Of a DNA stretch of 64,000 nt, positions 37,271 to 48,379 are shown piece after piece. Every line of letters begins with the position of its first letter. Positions within the stretch are counted from its first letter, which is position 1. The stretch lies in NCBI GenBank assembly GCA_033065855.1, contig JAVXUO010002091.1:33198-97197 (forward strand), given 5' to 3'. The notes under the pieces were generated by a model. The model saw only the letters and a program-made list of their open reading frames with translations. It was not told where the DNA came from and did not search any database. Both the position numbers and the translations under genes were made by a program. This DNA comes from Escallonia rubra (lineage: Eukaryota; Streptophyta; Magnoliopsida; Escalloniales; Escalloniaceae).

Positions 37271-37696
37271 TTTATTTACAATACAAACACATTACATAAC
37301 GATCTATCACCAACATCAACGGAAGATGCTTTCACTCAAGTTTGTCTCCTTGTTCTATCGGCTTCTGCTACATAGTTCCCCAATTACCTGGATGAGGCGT
37401 GCAGTACACGCCCGCTTCTTCGCATAGGAAATCAGGAAACTGTTTCCAACCTCCCTGCTGCTGAGACTGAAAGGCCTAGAGCAAGAACTGGGAGGAGGAC
37501 ATAAGAGTACTTAGAGAAGAAAGGCGGATAGAATTAGATAAGCTGATAATTATATATCCTGCTAGCGCAAAGCACTACTGAATGAGTTGATTTAGTCCAC
37601 TTAAAGCAAGAACAGAAATGGGGATCATGTAGAAACCTACCTGACGGTGGCGTCTTGGACAGAAATATAGTTAAGACGAGGTGGGAGCATTTATAT
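37271..37696 (-). other. Candidate small spliced transcript
   Basis: On the minus strand there is a TATA box (about 37696-37690), a GT donor (37640, CGTCAG then GTAGGT), a pyrimidine-rich AG acceptor (37467, CCTTTCAG) and a polyadenylation-type AATAAA (37276-37271). Splicing 37690-37641 to 37466-37355 gives an open 53-codon frame (MLPPRLNYISVQDATV... to ...GELCSRSR). However, its ATG overlaps the TATA box and so may lie upstream of the transcript start. In that case the RNA would carry only a 13-codon frame. I do not recognise the product. It could be a non-coding RNA, a small-peptide gene or a coincidence of signals. Confidence 0.25.
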
Positions 37697-38009
37697 AATC
37701 CCATTGATATATGTAGTTACCTTACTCATGGAACCCTAATAACATTACCCTAATATGAAAGTTGCAGTTTGTTCTCAAAGCCAATGCAATTTACATCTAA
37801 GAATGTATGACTCCTATGAAAAGATATGGTGAAGTTCACCATGTTGTGACAGTAATATCCAGTAATTGTTGAAATCTGGTGTTTCAAACATGTAAATATC
37901 ATACATAATATCTGCATAATCAGCTATGTAATGGCAAGGGGAGCACAAGAGTTCAGATGAAGAACATCACCTGCAACACAAATTTCTGTAAAATACTCTT
38001 ACCCCTAAT

Positions 38010-38560
38010 AAAAGACAGGCCTAGTTAAAAGATAGGCCCAGTCTTTTGGTTATCAGCCATCAGCCTGGAATTGGTTGTTTCCTCAAGGCCCAGATGCATT
38101 GCTATTGGGCCGGTCTAGATCTGAAAGACCGGCCTGAGCATGTTGGTCTAGATGGGCCGGGTGAATCAGTTCAGCAGCTGAGCCCATTTTCTTGACTTTC
38201 CAGCTTGGCCCTTTAGAAGCAGGCCTATTGGATCGGCCTACGGCCCACTTTGTACCTTTCACTCTTAGACCAAATTAGGAAATGGGCTAGACAGGCTACT
38301 CATTTTTTGCATGGCCCATCTTGCACCTTGCTTATGTGGGCTGATTTTCAGATCGGCCCGCTTGCACCTTGCTTCTGTAGGTTGATTTTCAGCCTTTAGA
38401 GGAACATTTACCAAATCGTTATAATGGGCCTGAAAAAACAGTAGAACCCTTTTGTAGCCCAGACCAATTACCGACTTGATTGAATATTTACTTGCTCGTG
38501 TAGGCTATTTTTCAAGCCTTTAGACCGAATCGAACGGTCCAAAACAGGCCTGCCTTCCTC
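38010..38560. repeat. GGCC-rich degenerate repeats
   Basis: Many GGCCCA, GGCC and GGGCC motifs in 550 bp. A 34-bp unit is duplicated: CTTGCACCTTGCTT(A/C)TGT followed by GATTTTCAG, at about 38319 and 38351. It is non-coding; site II-like motifs may be incidental to the repeat. Confidence 0.5.
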
Positions 38561-38612
38561 TTGTTTATAGTTTGCTCATTTTTGGTTAAGCTGTTTGCTC
38601 AGAGTATTATTA

Positions 38613-39238
38613 GGAGACCGTTTTGGATTGATTCTAAAAAGGTAAGTTTCATCATAAGTTTTAATATGTCCTTATAATCAGATTTAATCTACTTTTAGCA
38701 GACAGTTTGTTGTTTGGTAAAATAGTTGTAAACTAACTTGAACTTACAAAATGTGTTTGGATAAGAAAGTGCTTAACTTAAATTAACGCACAAAGTGACC
38801 GTAGAGGATATTTAATAAATAAGTTTTTAATATCCATTTAGAAAGGTAATATTAACGTTACTTTGATTTGTAAATAACTATGAGATACAAATAAATTATC
38901 GAAAAGCTATTTTCACCCACCTATAAAAGTCGTTTATTTCATATTCTAGATTAGAAACACCCACAATCTCACACCGGTGCTTATAGCATAACAATTTTTC
39001 CAAATTAGTTAAAAGGTATTGGATGTCCTTTTATGAGAAATATGAGGATTTTATGGTAAAAGGTCAAACCTGAATTATGAGAAAAGTGATTATTTTATAA
39101 TCCTAACTTTTCAGAATTATAGATTAATTAGTTTTTAACTTTTTGAAGCAGATTAAATCTCGTAACTTTTTTTGTTGAACACCCACATATCTAATTAAAT
39201 CTAGTTTGAACATTTCAAAATCAATCTCAAACACCTTC
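38613..39238. mobile_element. Possible MITE with imperfect inverted ends
   Basis: GGAGACCGTTTTGGATTGATT at the left faces the complement of AATCAATCTCAAACACCTTC at the right, an imperfect inverted repeat of a kind common in plant MITEs. The flanking trinucleotides are TTA on the left but TAA on the right, so no target duplication can be claimed. There is no coding content. Confidence 0.35.
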
Positions 39239-39662
39239 TAAATCTCTTCTTTTTGCTAACCTAACAAGCCGTTTTCATAGTCTTAGACTTTGATGGCCTC
39301 TACATAGCCAACCCAAATTAGTTACTCCAATAGCCAAAAATAAATTTGGCCACTTGACTTTAAAATTTTCTAAGAATTAGACTTCCTTACAAACAATATT
39401 ACACAACTCGCCCTACCTCCTATAGGGCTACAATCCAAATCCTATCCAAGAGGACCTATTAAAAGGACTATACGAGCCTTAATCAAATGTGATCACTACG
39501 GAGGACACGTGTCGTATTTCTAATTGCTAGTGCATTTTATTCTTACCGATCTCTATCTCTACTATAATAATAATAATAATACAAAATGGAACGGACTGCA
39601 TATATAGACACCATAAACGCTCTACGTAATAACTGGTCTTTATTCTAAATGATGATACCTAG

Positions 39663-39923
39663 CTAGGCAAGAAACTGTTGACCTGTGATATTCTCATAGA
39701 CCGCAATGTCCTCAATGACGTTCCTCTCATCAACGGTTGTGGCGTCGACGAGCATCGTGCCATGAAAGGCGTCGTTGTGATCCTTGACATACACCACTGC
39801 GCGCATCTCAGCCACGGTGGTGATGACGATCTCGCCGTGTTTGGAGAGCTTGTTCATGGTTCGCCACCTTCTTCCCAAGGCGGTGGGCCGTGGCAGTGGT
39901 CGTAAAGGCCTCCTTATTTGCAA
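39663..39923 (-). pseudogene. GC3-rich coding fragment of unknown family
   Basis: An 86-codon frame whose last 65 codons (from MNKLSKHGEIVITTV) strongly prefer C or G in the third position, unlike the chance frames elsewhere in this AT-rich window. It continues with AEMRAVVYVKDHNDAFHG and ends ENITGQQFLA then TAG. The composition says it was once, or is, protein coding. No promoter or upstream exon is clear; just upstream another short frame (ending VIKKLTFCK, stop at 39914) could be a frame-shifted continuation. I do not recognise the protein. A truncated gene copy is the likeliest reading. Confidence 0.35.
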
Positions 39924-40160
39924 AAGGTCAGCTTCTTGATGACGCGGTTGGAAGCATGGTTACTGGCAGTCATGGGTGGATAGAGATGTGTATCTGGAAT
40001 ACGCAGGAAAACATGCATGCGAATGGGGTGTTTGGCCATGTAAAAGCCCAAATCTGAGCGGGGACTTGGGAGTTCAAATTTTGAATTCCTCGGAAAATTT
40101 GTGTGAATTTTCAAGCCAAAATTTATATGGAGCATTGGAATTCAAATTTTGAATTCTTAA

Positions 40161-40457
40161 GGCCCCGTACGCTTACCATATTTGTTTTCTGTTTTCATTT
40201 TCTGTTTTCATTTTCACGATTTTCATATTCAGTTTGAAAACATGTTCCTGTACTTTTATCATTTTCAAAAAAAAAAAATTTAGCTATTTTTTCTTATATT
40301 GGGTTAAGTTTGAGTGAAAAACAGCTGAAGTTTTTTGTTACTATTTGAGTAATTTTATCCAAAACGAAAACAGAAAATGGTAAAAGTACGCAAAAAAAGA
40401 ATCTTTTTCATCATCATTACTAAAAACAGAAAACGAATATGGTAAGCGTACGGGGCC
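40161..40457. mobile_element. PIF/Harbinger (Tourist-like) MITE
   Basis: 297 bp with near-perfect inverted ends (GGCCCCGTACGCTTACCATA at the left, its complement at the right) and a TAA duplication on both sides (40158-40160 and 40458-40460). Inner arms of TTTTCTGTTTTC type also pair. It has no coding content. The TIRs are about 35 bp long with only one or two mismatches. Confidence 0.85.
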
Positions 40458-40968
40458 TAAATTGTCTTACAACTTTAATTTTACTAAATTGTAATATGGC
40501 CCCCTCTACGTAAAAAATGTGGCCTAAAACTAGACCTCGCAAACGAGTCGACTCGCCGGGTACGGCTAAAATCCGAACGCGCATGGGTAAAATCGGTTCG
40601 GCTAAAATTTATTCAGTTTTTTTTTCCCGGTAGCCATTTGCTAACCCATACCCTTCCCAGGTGGTCCAAGTAAATCCGTGAGTAAATGGGTCAAAATTTT
40701 GGTTTCTTTTTATTTATATAAATAGTGTTTATTTTGACACTTGGACATATTTTCTTTCTCTTTAACTAGCACATTACTGGTTAGTTATTGCAAATATTTT
40801 TTATTTGACAAAAAACTACAAAATCTAAGTTTTAAGCCATGCATGCAAACGTATAACAATTAACCGAAAACAATGACCATGTCAAATACTAGTACTTTAA
40901 CTTCATACATGGTTATTTACTACTTCAAGTACCATAACAATTCAACATCATATACAATTGAGGACTAA

Positions 40969-41550
40969 GGCTTCGTTTGACAAAACTTTTTTTTTTGTTT
41001 TCAGTTTTTAAAGAGTAGCTTAATTTATTTATTTTTTACAAAAACAAGTGGGTGTTTGATAACCCTTTTTTTTTTGTGGTTTGCAGTGGCAGTGGTGGGG
41101 CATAGCGGTGGACGACGGTGGTGGTGGTCGGAGGTGGCTGCCGGCGGCCGGAGGTGGTTGTCGGCGGTGGGCGGTGGCTGCCAGCCAGCGGTGGTAACCG
41201 GAGTTGGCTGCCGCCCTGTGGTGGTTGTCGACGGCCGGAGGTGGCTGTCGGACGACGGTGGGCGATGGCTGCCGGAGGTGGGCTCCGGCCAGCGATGGTG
41301 GCCACCACCCGCCGCCACTCCCGGTGGTGACTGCCGACGGCCGGAGGTGGCTGTCGGCGGTGGCTGCGTTGTGGTGGAGGTCTCAAAAAAAAAATTAAGT
41401 GAAAAAAAATAGAACTTTTTCCTCTTTTTACCCTACAATTTAAAAAGTGATTTTTTAAATTGAAAAAAAAATTGTTACCAAACGCACTTTTTTTTTTTTT
41501 TTTTCAAAACTGAAAAAAAAGAGGAAAAAAAAAGAGCGTTAAAAATGGAC
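40969..41550. mobile_element. Harbinger-like element with GGT-rich core, copy 1
   Basis: It starts GGCTTCGTTTGACAAAAC after TAA (40966-40968) and ends before TAA (41551-41553). The first 100 bp match the element at 44228 almost base for base. The core (41085-41380) is a GC-rich GGTGG/CCGGAGGTGGCTG repeat that leaves several frames open on both strands; these are repeat artefacts, not genes. The right end is less well conserved. Confidence 0.6.
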
Positions 41551-42259
41551 TAAGTCCTTAATTTCCTTCACTTCAAGTCTTCAAACCAAGTCTTCAACTT
41601 CAGTTCAAGTCTATAGGTCACATAACAAAACGAGTTACCAATGAAAAAACCCAAAGCAGATTCAATCAACAATCAAAGGAGGCGGACTTAATCAAAAGTC
41701 CACCCAAAGCAAATATAATTAAAAAAAACCAGTGCAGGACTTGGTGATTGTTAATTAAAAATAAAAAAGCAGATTCATCAACAATCACAAATCACCAAAA
41801 CTTTGGCGATTGTTAATCAACAAAAGTAGAGTATCGACCTTCTTCCTTGCCGGTATCCTAAGATCGATCTCTTGACCAAGTCATGAACTGGACAAAGGTG
41901 ATCCCCAAATTCAATTTAGTAATCATAAAAAATGAATCAGGATCATTCCTAACAGAAGGCAAGTAAATGGATCCACAAAAAAGTGCAACCAAAGACGAGA
42001 AAAGGAAGATCATATCCCACTTCAAGAAAAGTGAAATCCGTGAAGAGATCGTCGTCCGACGGTCGATTGGTCGAAACTGGCAGCGAAGCTGTAACCATGA
42101 GTGAGAGATTGTCACTGATATATGAGTCAGAGGTAGAGACGGGCGGCAACAAAGAAGATAATGGAGAAGTGACTCACCTTCCTCTATGGAGTGTAGTCAA
42201 CTGGTCTTAACCAGCAGCGGGCAGATCTATGACCGTGGCTGAGAGATTGTCGTCGATCT
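41551..42259. other. Unclassified repeat-like sequence
   Basis: The phrase (G)GCGATTGTTAAT...AA and its partial complement recur around 41670-41830, giving an imperfect inverted and direct repeat. No gene is visible. The sequence appears to resume after the hAT-like element, at 43332. Confidence 0.35.
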
Positions 42260-43323
42260 TAGGGATGGCAATTTGATCCGCAACTGGAGGATATTCGATC
42301 TGCCCCGATCCAATAGGAGCGGATTAATAACTTTGGCCGGGTTATGGGGCGGGTATGGTATTTAAAATTTTAACCCGCAGCGGGTGCGGGTCGGGTTTAG
42401 TATTTAATCTAACCCGACCCGTACTCGCCCCGCATATATTTTATCTAACCTTAATTTAATCACAACCGTTCATCTTAGTACTATATAAATAGAATCACAA
42501 AACCCTATCCTCACTTTTCTTCTCTTCTTCTCTCTCTCTTCCTTTTTCTGCTGCTAGCCACCATCGACAAAACATTCCATTCTATAATAAAGGTCGGAAT
42601 TGTGGCTCTGCTCTTCCACCATGTCGTAACTATGACGCTAAAAATCGCCAGATTTGAAGTACTGGTGTTAAGATCTCGTTGAGTTTGGCATCGAATTGAT
42701 GTACCGGCTGTAAGATCTCATCGAATAGCGATCTCGAAGGTGGCTTGGAGTGTGGTGGAGGGGATTAAGGTTCGAGCGGGGAGACAGAGGTGATGGTACT
42801 GTCGGGATTGGCTTCGTATGGGGTTACTACTCAGTGTTGACTCCGATGTCGATTCCGATGGAGGATGAGGAGCCCTCTGTTGTTGATTCCGATGGAGGAT
42901 GAGGAACGAAATTATGTAATTTGGTTCAAGTTGTTTAAATTAAAGAACATCAAGAAATCTTACAATTGTAGGGCTACTTGTTCCTCACTTAGTTTTCGTT
43001 TTCAGCATAATTTCGTTGATTTCTTTTTTCTTATTTTTGTTTCTAAACAAATAAAAATTAGTATTAATAGTCCATCGGGGCAGATCGGGACAGGGGCGGG
43101 TTTTTCAGTATTGCAACGGATCAGGGATGGTATTCTCATCCCATTGACCCGATGGCAGGGCGGATCGGGGCGGGGACGGGTTTTTCAATAGTGCAACGGA
43201 TCGGGGATGGTATTCCCATCCCTTAACCTGATGGCAGAGCGGGGTGGAGTCGTGTAATAGGACTACCGGGGCGGGTACGAATTTCATAAAATCTGCATCC
43301 GACCCACCCCATTGCCATCCCTA
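42260..43323. mobile_element. hAT-like non-autonomous element with perfect 13-bp TIRs
   Basis: 1064 bp, starting TAGGGATGGCAAT and ending with its exact complement ATTGCCATCCCTA. The flanking 8-bp duplication is GTCGATCT on the left (42252-42259) and CTCGATCT on the right (43324-43331), one mismatch. GC-rich GCGGGT/ACCCGC arms lie inside each end. The interior has no transposase. The AATTTTGG-rich middle shows no gene. Confidence 0.85.
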
Positions 43324-43331
43324 CTCGATCT

Positions 43332-44227
43332 GTGAGAGAGAGAGAGAGGGGAGGCAGAGAAGAGAATGGAAAAGTCTGAGAAAGGTTGAGAAACCCTAAC
43401 TTACATTGTAAAGAGGGAGTTTATATACCATACATATACGAGTAAACCCGGATAATTCGTATCCAATCGGTCCTAGTACAGGTCAAACCATAAAAGAGTC
43501 TTGATTTTTTATGCACGTACCCCATACTTTTAATGGGTTGGGTAGACCCGAGTGTCCGGGTAGTTTTTTGCCAGGTCTACCTAGAACATACGTACCTTCA
43601 TCAACCATAATCATTACTAGGTCTTTGAAAAAGACATAATTGATAGTATTTGTCACGGACTGAGAGTTATGGGCCCTGAACACTAACATAATCCGTGCGG
43701 CACTTAGGCAAGTAAGCTTGTTTCCTGCCTAAGCCAGCCTTTCTCCCCACAAAGTCTTGCGTATCTCTCATCAATCACAAACCCCTTCTGCTCTCACACT
43801 CACACACCAAGGCAAATTTGGCTAAAAAGGAAGTATATTTAAAGAATATAGAACAAGGACTTGGATGAGGACTTAAAAGGGATGAATAACACGAATAAGT
43901 CATACCTATTTATTGGCATTCACCTCCTCAATAAACGGATGTGATTGAATCGATCCTATGGCTAAAGTATATCTTCCAGAGTGTTCTCTAACTATTTCTA
44001 AGTTTTTATACGACTCCACATATCTGTAAAGCATTATAGGATATATTGTACAACTATGTACATTACCAATTATTGCAAAATTCTATAACATACTGGACTC
44101 TTGTACAATTGTATACAATACTGGACTCTTTTAACATGCAAAAACTGCTTGTAGCCGAGTTTCGCGCGGCCATCACATGCATGTCAGTCCAGTTAGCTTC
44201 TACACGGGAAATAACCTCTCAAACTAA
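43332..44227. other. Intergenic, nothing recognised
   Basis: Contains a short GA run near 43333 and otherwise unremarkable AT-rich sequence. No gene or clear repeat. Confidence 0.45.
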
Positions 44228-44581
44228 GGGTTCGTTTGACAAAACTTTTTTTTTGGTTTTCAGTTTTTAAAAGCAGCTTAATTTTTTTTTTTACAAAAAC
44301 ATTGTATAATAGATGGGAGTTTGGTTTGGTAACCCGTGGTTTGCGGTGGTCATAGCGGTGGTCGACGGTGGTGGTGGTGGTGGTGGTGGCTGGAGGTGGC
44401 TCCCACCCACCACCGTGGTCGCCTGAGGTGGCTGCCGGCGGTGGGAGGGTGGTGGTGGTGGTCTAAATTTTCAAAAGTCCAGTTTTTGGAGTTACTCTTT
44501 AGTTTAAAAACTGATTTTTTAAATTGGAGAATGGCTAGCATCCAATTTTCAAAATTGAAAAAAAACTCGTCAAACGTAGAC
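44228..44581. mobile_element. Harbinger-like element with GGT-rich core, copy 2
   Basis: 354 bp between TAA duplications (44225-44227 and 44582-44584). The left end GGGTTCGTTTGACAAAAC faces the complement of CGTCAAACGTAGAC. The core is a GGTGGTGG run. It is a shorter sister of the element at 40969. Confidence 0.7.
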
Positions 44582-44899
44582 TAAATCGGGGTGTCATCCT
44601 TATGTTTTGTTTTATTTGTTTTAAATATTTTAAGGCTTTCACTAAATATTGTAAATAGATGGGACCAAAATGCAATTTCCACCCCGTCAATCTTCAATGC
44701 ACCAATAGTTACCACCATCATGTCCCACCCACCACCGTAGCTCTACATAGTCAACCCACCAGAACATCTGCTAAATTTTCCCCATCCACCACCGCAGCCC
44801 CCTAGTGGTGAATTTCAAAAGTGGCGACAATTACGGGTTTGATATTGGTAAGGTTGGAAAAACTTGTGGTAGTGGGTCTTATGCAATGGTAATACTAGA

Positions 44900-45242
44900 G
44901 GTTATTGGGTGATATTAATGATGGTGATGGTGGTGGTAGTCGTTGTCATGATTTGTTGCGGTTGTGTTGGGTTGGTGGTAACAGTTACGGTGTTGATGGT
45001 GATTCGATGGTAGAGGCAATCCAACGGTGGCTGTTCATTTAGTGGCAGTCGTGATTTGTGGTGGTTGTGTTGTGTTGATGGCAGCAAATACAGTATTGGT
45101 GGTGGTTTGATGGTGGGCAATTCAAGGGTGGTGGTTGATTTGGTAGTGTCCGTGATTTATAATGGCAGTGTTGGGTTAGTAGGACAGTTCTAGTGTTAGT
45201 GATGATTTGGTGGTGGTAACAATTCAATGACGGTGGTGGTTA
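44900..45242. repeat. GGTGGT/TGGTGG minisatellite, about 105-bp period
   Basis: Three degenerate copies of a unit containing GTCGTGATTTGTGGTGGTTG, then GTGTTG(A)TGGTGG and CAATTCAA. The antisense frames rich in His, Thr and Pro are repeat artefacts. Confidence 0.6.
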
Positions 45243-45553
45243 GTAAAGGAAGAGGAGGTGATAGAGATGAGATATAGAGGAATAGGGAAGAAGACTATAG
45301 CTTGATGGCTGCGACAATAGCTTACAGCGCGAAGGTGGTAGCATTTTGACGAGAAATGGGAAAGAAATAAGATATAGGAAAGGAGAAAGAGATAATATAC
45401 TTATTATGGTTTCCTTTTTTCTTTTTTTTTTGTAAAATGACAAAACTGTCTTTTTATGGCACTTAAAAAGGGGCATTGAGGTAAATGAACAGCTAATTTT
45501 GAACTATATAAGGTCAAAAGAGTTAATTTGGTCTTTAAACTATTATTGGCGCC

Positions 45554-46230
45554 AAACCATTTTCTTCCAAAAGCAGGATTATCTTAGAAGGAAACCGTCT
45601 AATGTGAACTCTTTTAGGGAGTGGAGTTAGATTTAGTACACAATTTTTAATTGAAGGGCAGGTGTTAGGTTTTTGTGTACGTCAGCTTGTTGTAGAAGAG
45701 GTTCAGACCAAGTGCGTAGATATAAGTAAAAGTTTAACGTCTTGGAAATGGGAAAGAAACCATTTTCTTCTAAAATCAGGATTAAGTTGGAAGGCAATCG
45801 TCCAATGTGAACTCTTTCTGGGTGTAGCGGTAGTTTTAGTACACAATTTTTAAGTAAAGGGGGCTATATTACAATTTAATAAAAGTACAGGAGCATAAGT
45901 GCAATATTTCCTAAAAATTAACTTCATCCGGCTATCGATCAATTAGTGACAAAATGGCGCTAAGTAAAACTAGTATCATTTTGCTGACACCTTTGGTTTT
46001 TGGTTTTTGGTTTTTTCTTGAATGCCAGCTTATTACATAAGAGTTTTCGGACCAAGTGTGTAGGTATAAGTAAAAAAATTAACATCTTGCGGTTATTCAC
46101 CATTTAGCGAAGTAAAATTGCTAACATGCTAATGTCAACTTGCTGTAATAGAGGTTAGCCATGTCGGACCTAATGCATATGTATAGTAAAGTTGAACATC
46201 TTGCAGCTATTCAACAATTAGCAACAACGG
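45554..46230. repeat. Interleaved direct repeats
   Basis: One unit, AAACCATTTTCTTC...TAGTACACAATTTTTAA, occurs at about 45554-45655 and 45757-45855. A second, CAGCTTGTTGTAGAAGAGG...AAGTTTAACGTCTTG, lies at about 45683-45744 and recurs with drift at 46027-46090 and 46138-46205. The pattern suggests repeated unequal exchange. It is non-coding. Confidence 0.7.
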
Positions 46231-47654
46231 ACGCTAAGTAGAGTTGGCAACATTATGCAGACACCTTTGGTGTCAAGGTGTCAAATTTTACTGAACGCCA
46301 AGTTGAACCAAGTGCGTAGGGAAGCCTGGGAGTGGTCATCCAAAGTCTATGCTAGGCCACTGAAGGACTTGCAACATTTCCAGAGCATGAAGAAGTCATG
46401 GTTGCCATAGTTCTCCAAGGCACTAGTGAAACTCCAGAGGCTTTCATGGGCAGCATCACTTAGTGTGGCATGCAACATTACGAGGCGGCGCCAGACTGGC
46501 TAAACTATTCTATGAATGCTCTCTTCTCCAGCAGAGTCACCATTTATATGTTCGAAAAGTTGATAATGTACAGGTGAAGGTGCCACAAGAGGAAAATAGT
46601 CATGCCAAGTATGATAAAGAGTGACAAAGCAATGTAAAGAAAAGAGCCGAAATAACATGAGCAGAACGTGAGGATTCGTAGTGTTGTAAAAAGACAAAAA
46701 GTTTTAAGTGAGAATGAAGACGGTGTTCAGAATCAAAATCAAATCTCAAAGTGAGTCTGATGCTAAGGTAATGGGCCAAATTACTCTCTAACAACATTAT
46801 TTAATTTCTTTGGAATTCTCTTTTAAGTACCGATATTTCAAATATCTAAAGGAAAGTGATTTGTTAGAATGTTGCATGATTTTTGAACTCCTTTACTTAT
46901 ATGTAGCTAAGGTAGTTTGTCTAATTTGGGATGTGGCGACGCTTGGTATTGGTCCCTCGTCGTTGGTGCACTCTATGGGAGCATTGTCATTCTCACTTGC
47001 CTTGTTTATTATAGCTTTGTTCGAGTTCAATCTTAGACTGGACGAGGCATTCATCACATTTTTGGGAGCATGACACCGCGTGCGTGTCAATTATGGCATG
47101 AACGGGGGCTACAAACAATGGAGCCGAGATGTCCTATAAAATCTACTAAAAGGTTGAATTCACATAAGATGGACATTAATAGCTCATATGATTGAGTAAG
47201 CCCTCGACTCACTCTTCAAGTTGGTACCATTGCAATGTCCTCCATGGGTGTTAGAGAAACGAAGGGAGCCTCACAATGGTGATCAAGCTTGATCCCAATT
47301 GCTAGAGGAACTAGGCGCCCTAAATCGAGATTGAAATAAATTAACCTTGTAATGTCGTCTCAATGTGTTGGGCATCTAAATTGAAATCAATTATGGTGGA
47401 GTCCACCAAAGAGGCATTGATAATTAATGAAACTCATACTCCGTATTATAGATGAATCTCCCACTATCTAAAGTGTTGGCGGATACTTATTGCATTCTAT
47501 GTCATACATAAAAAGGAAAATAAAATTTTGTCCTCTCTTTTGAATGAGGAGGTCTTAGTATATTAAAGTGGTACAGACAACTTACCATTTTCATAAAGCC
47601 CAAACTCGCCACATGTATGCTTCATGAAGTGATTTTTAGTGTATATTTAGGATG
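46231..47654. other. Intergenic, nothing recognised
   Basis: No gene or repeat that I can support. The open frame at 46810-47073 is hydrophobic but has no identifiable domain. Confidence 0.4.
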
Positions 47655-48120
47655 TGTTTAATGCCCATTCCAGTTTTTAGTTTTTTTTTTCTTTCAAAAA
47701 TTCGAAACCAATTTTTTTTTTGTTTTGTTTTTCTACAAAACAGATGGGTTATTTGATAGCAATTTTGTATAATTAGTTTTTACTTTTATTTTTTCTTTTC
47801 CAAATTTTCCTTTCATCTCTTTTCTATTTTTTTATCTTATCTTTTCTTTCATTTTTCAGTACTCGAGAGCTTCTTCAGAATTCCTATATTTAACAACCAG
47901 AACTGCACCCACTAAGACTAACACATCTCATTTGCCACCGTCCAACTACTCTTACGACAATAACACACTAGCTTGCGAATTAGGGTTTCATTAGTTTGAT
48001 TGGGGTTTGATTTGTGAATATATTTGGTTTGATTGGGTTTGCTTGCAAATCGAAAATGTTAGGGCTAATCGAGAGATGTAATCTTTGGTCTAATCGAAAA
48101 TATTATCGCTTCGCCGTCTC
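47655..48120. mobile_element. Inverse partial copy of the 15.9-16.9 kb element
   Basis: From GGATGTGTTTAATGCCCATTCC onward the sequence follows the complement of the right half of the element at 15877-16924. It shares T-rich arms, then ACATCTCAT(T/C)TGCC and AGCTTGCGAATTAGGGTT. Its right end is not identifiable; the CCA-rich core is missing or replaced by a CTCC/GCC-rich stretch at 48120-48250. Confidence 0.55.
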
Positions 48121-48379
48121 CATCGCTTCACCGTCTCCATCTACTACTGGCTTCGTCGCCTTCATCTTTGCCTCCACTATTCAGCCGCCTCCAACTTTCA
48201 CCGCCTTCATCGCTTTGCCGCCTCCATTGCTCTGTTCCCACCACTGTTTCCTCTTTTATCTGTTCTTGAAAGAGGCTGTGCCTCCATCTCCTTTTTCTGG
48301 CGGAGCTACCGTTACAATGTTACTGTTGACTTTTGGATACGTGATAATTTGACAATGTTTGTTTAATTGTGTGACCAAT

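Noticed and set aside
41036-41412. Overlapping 97-118-codon frames on both strands
   Set aside because: They follow from the GGT/CCA-rich repeat core of the Harbinger-like element, where stop codons are scarce in every frame.
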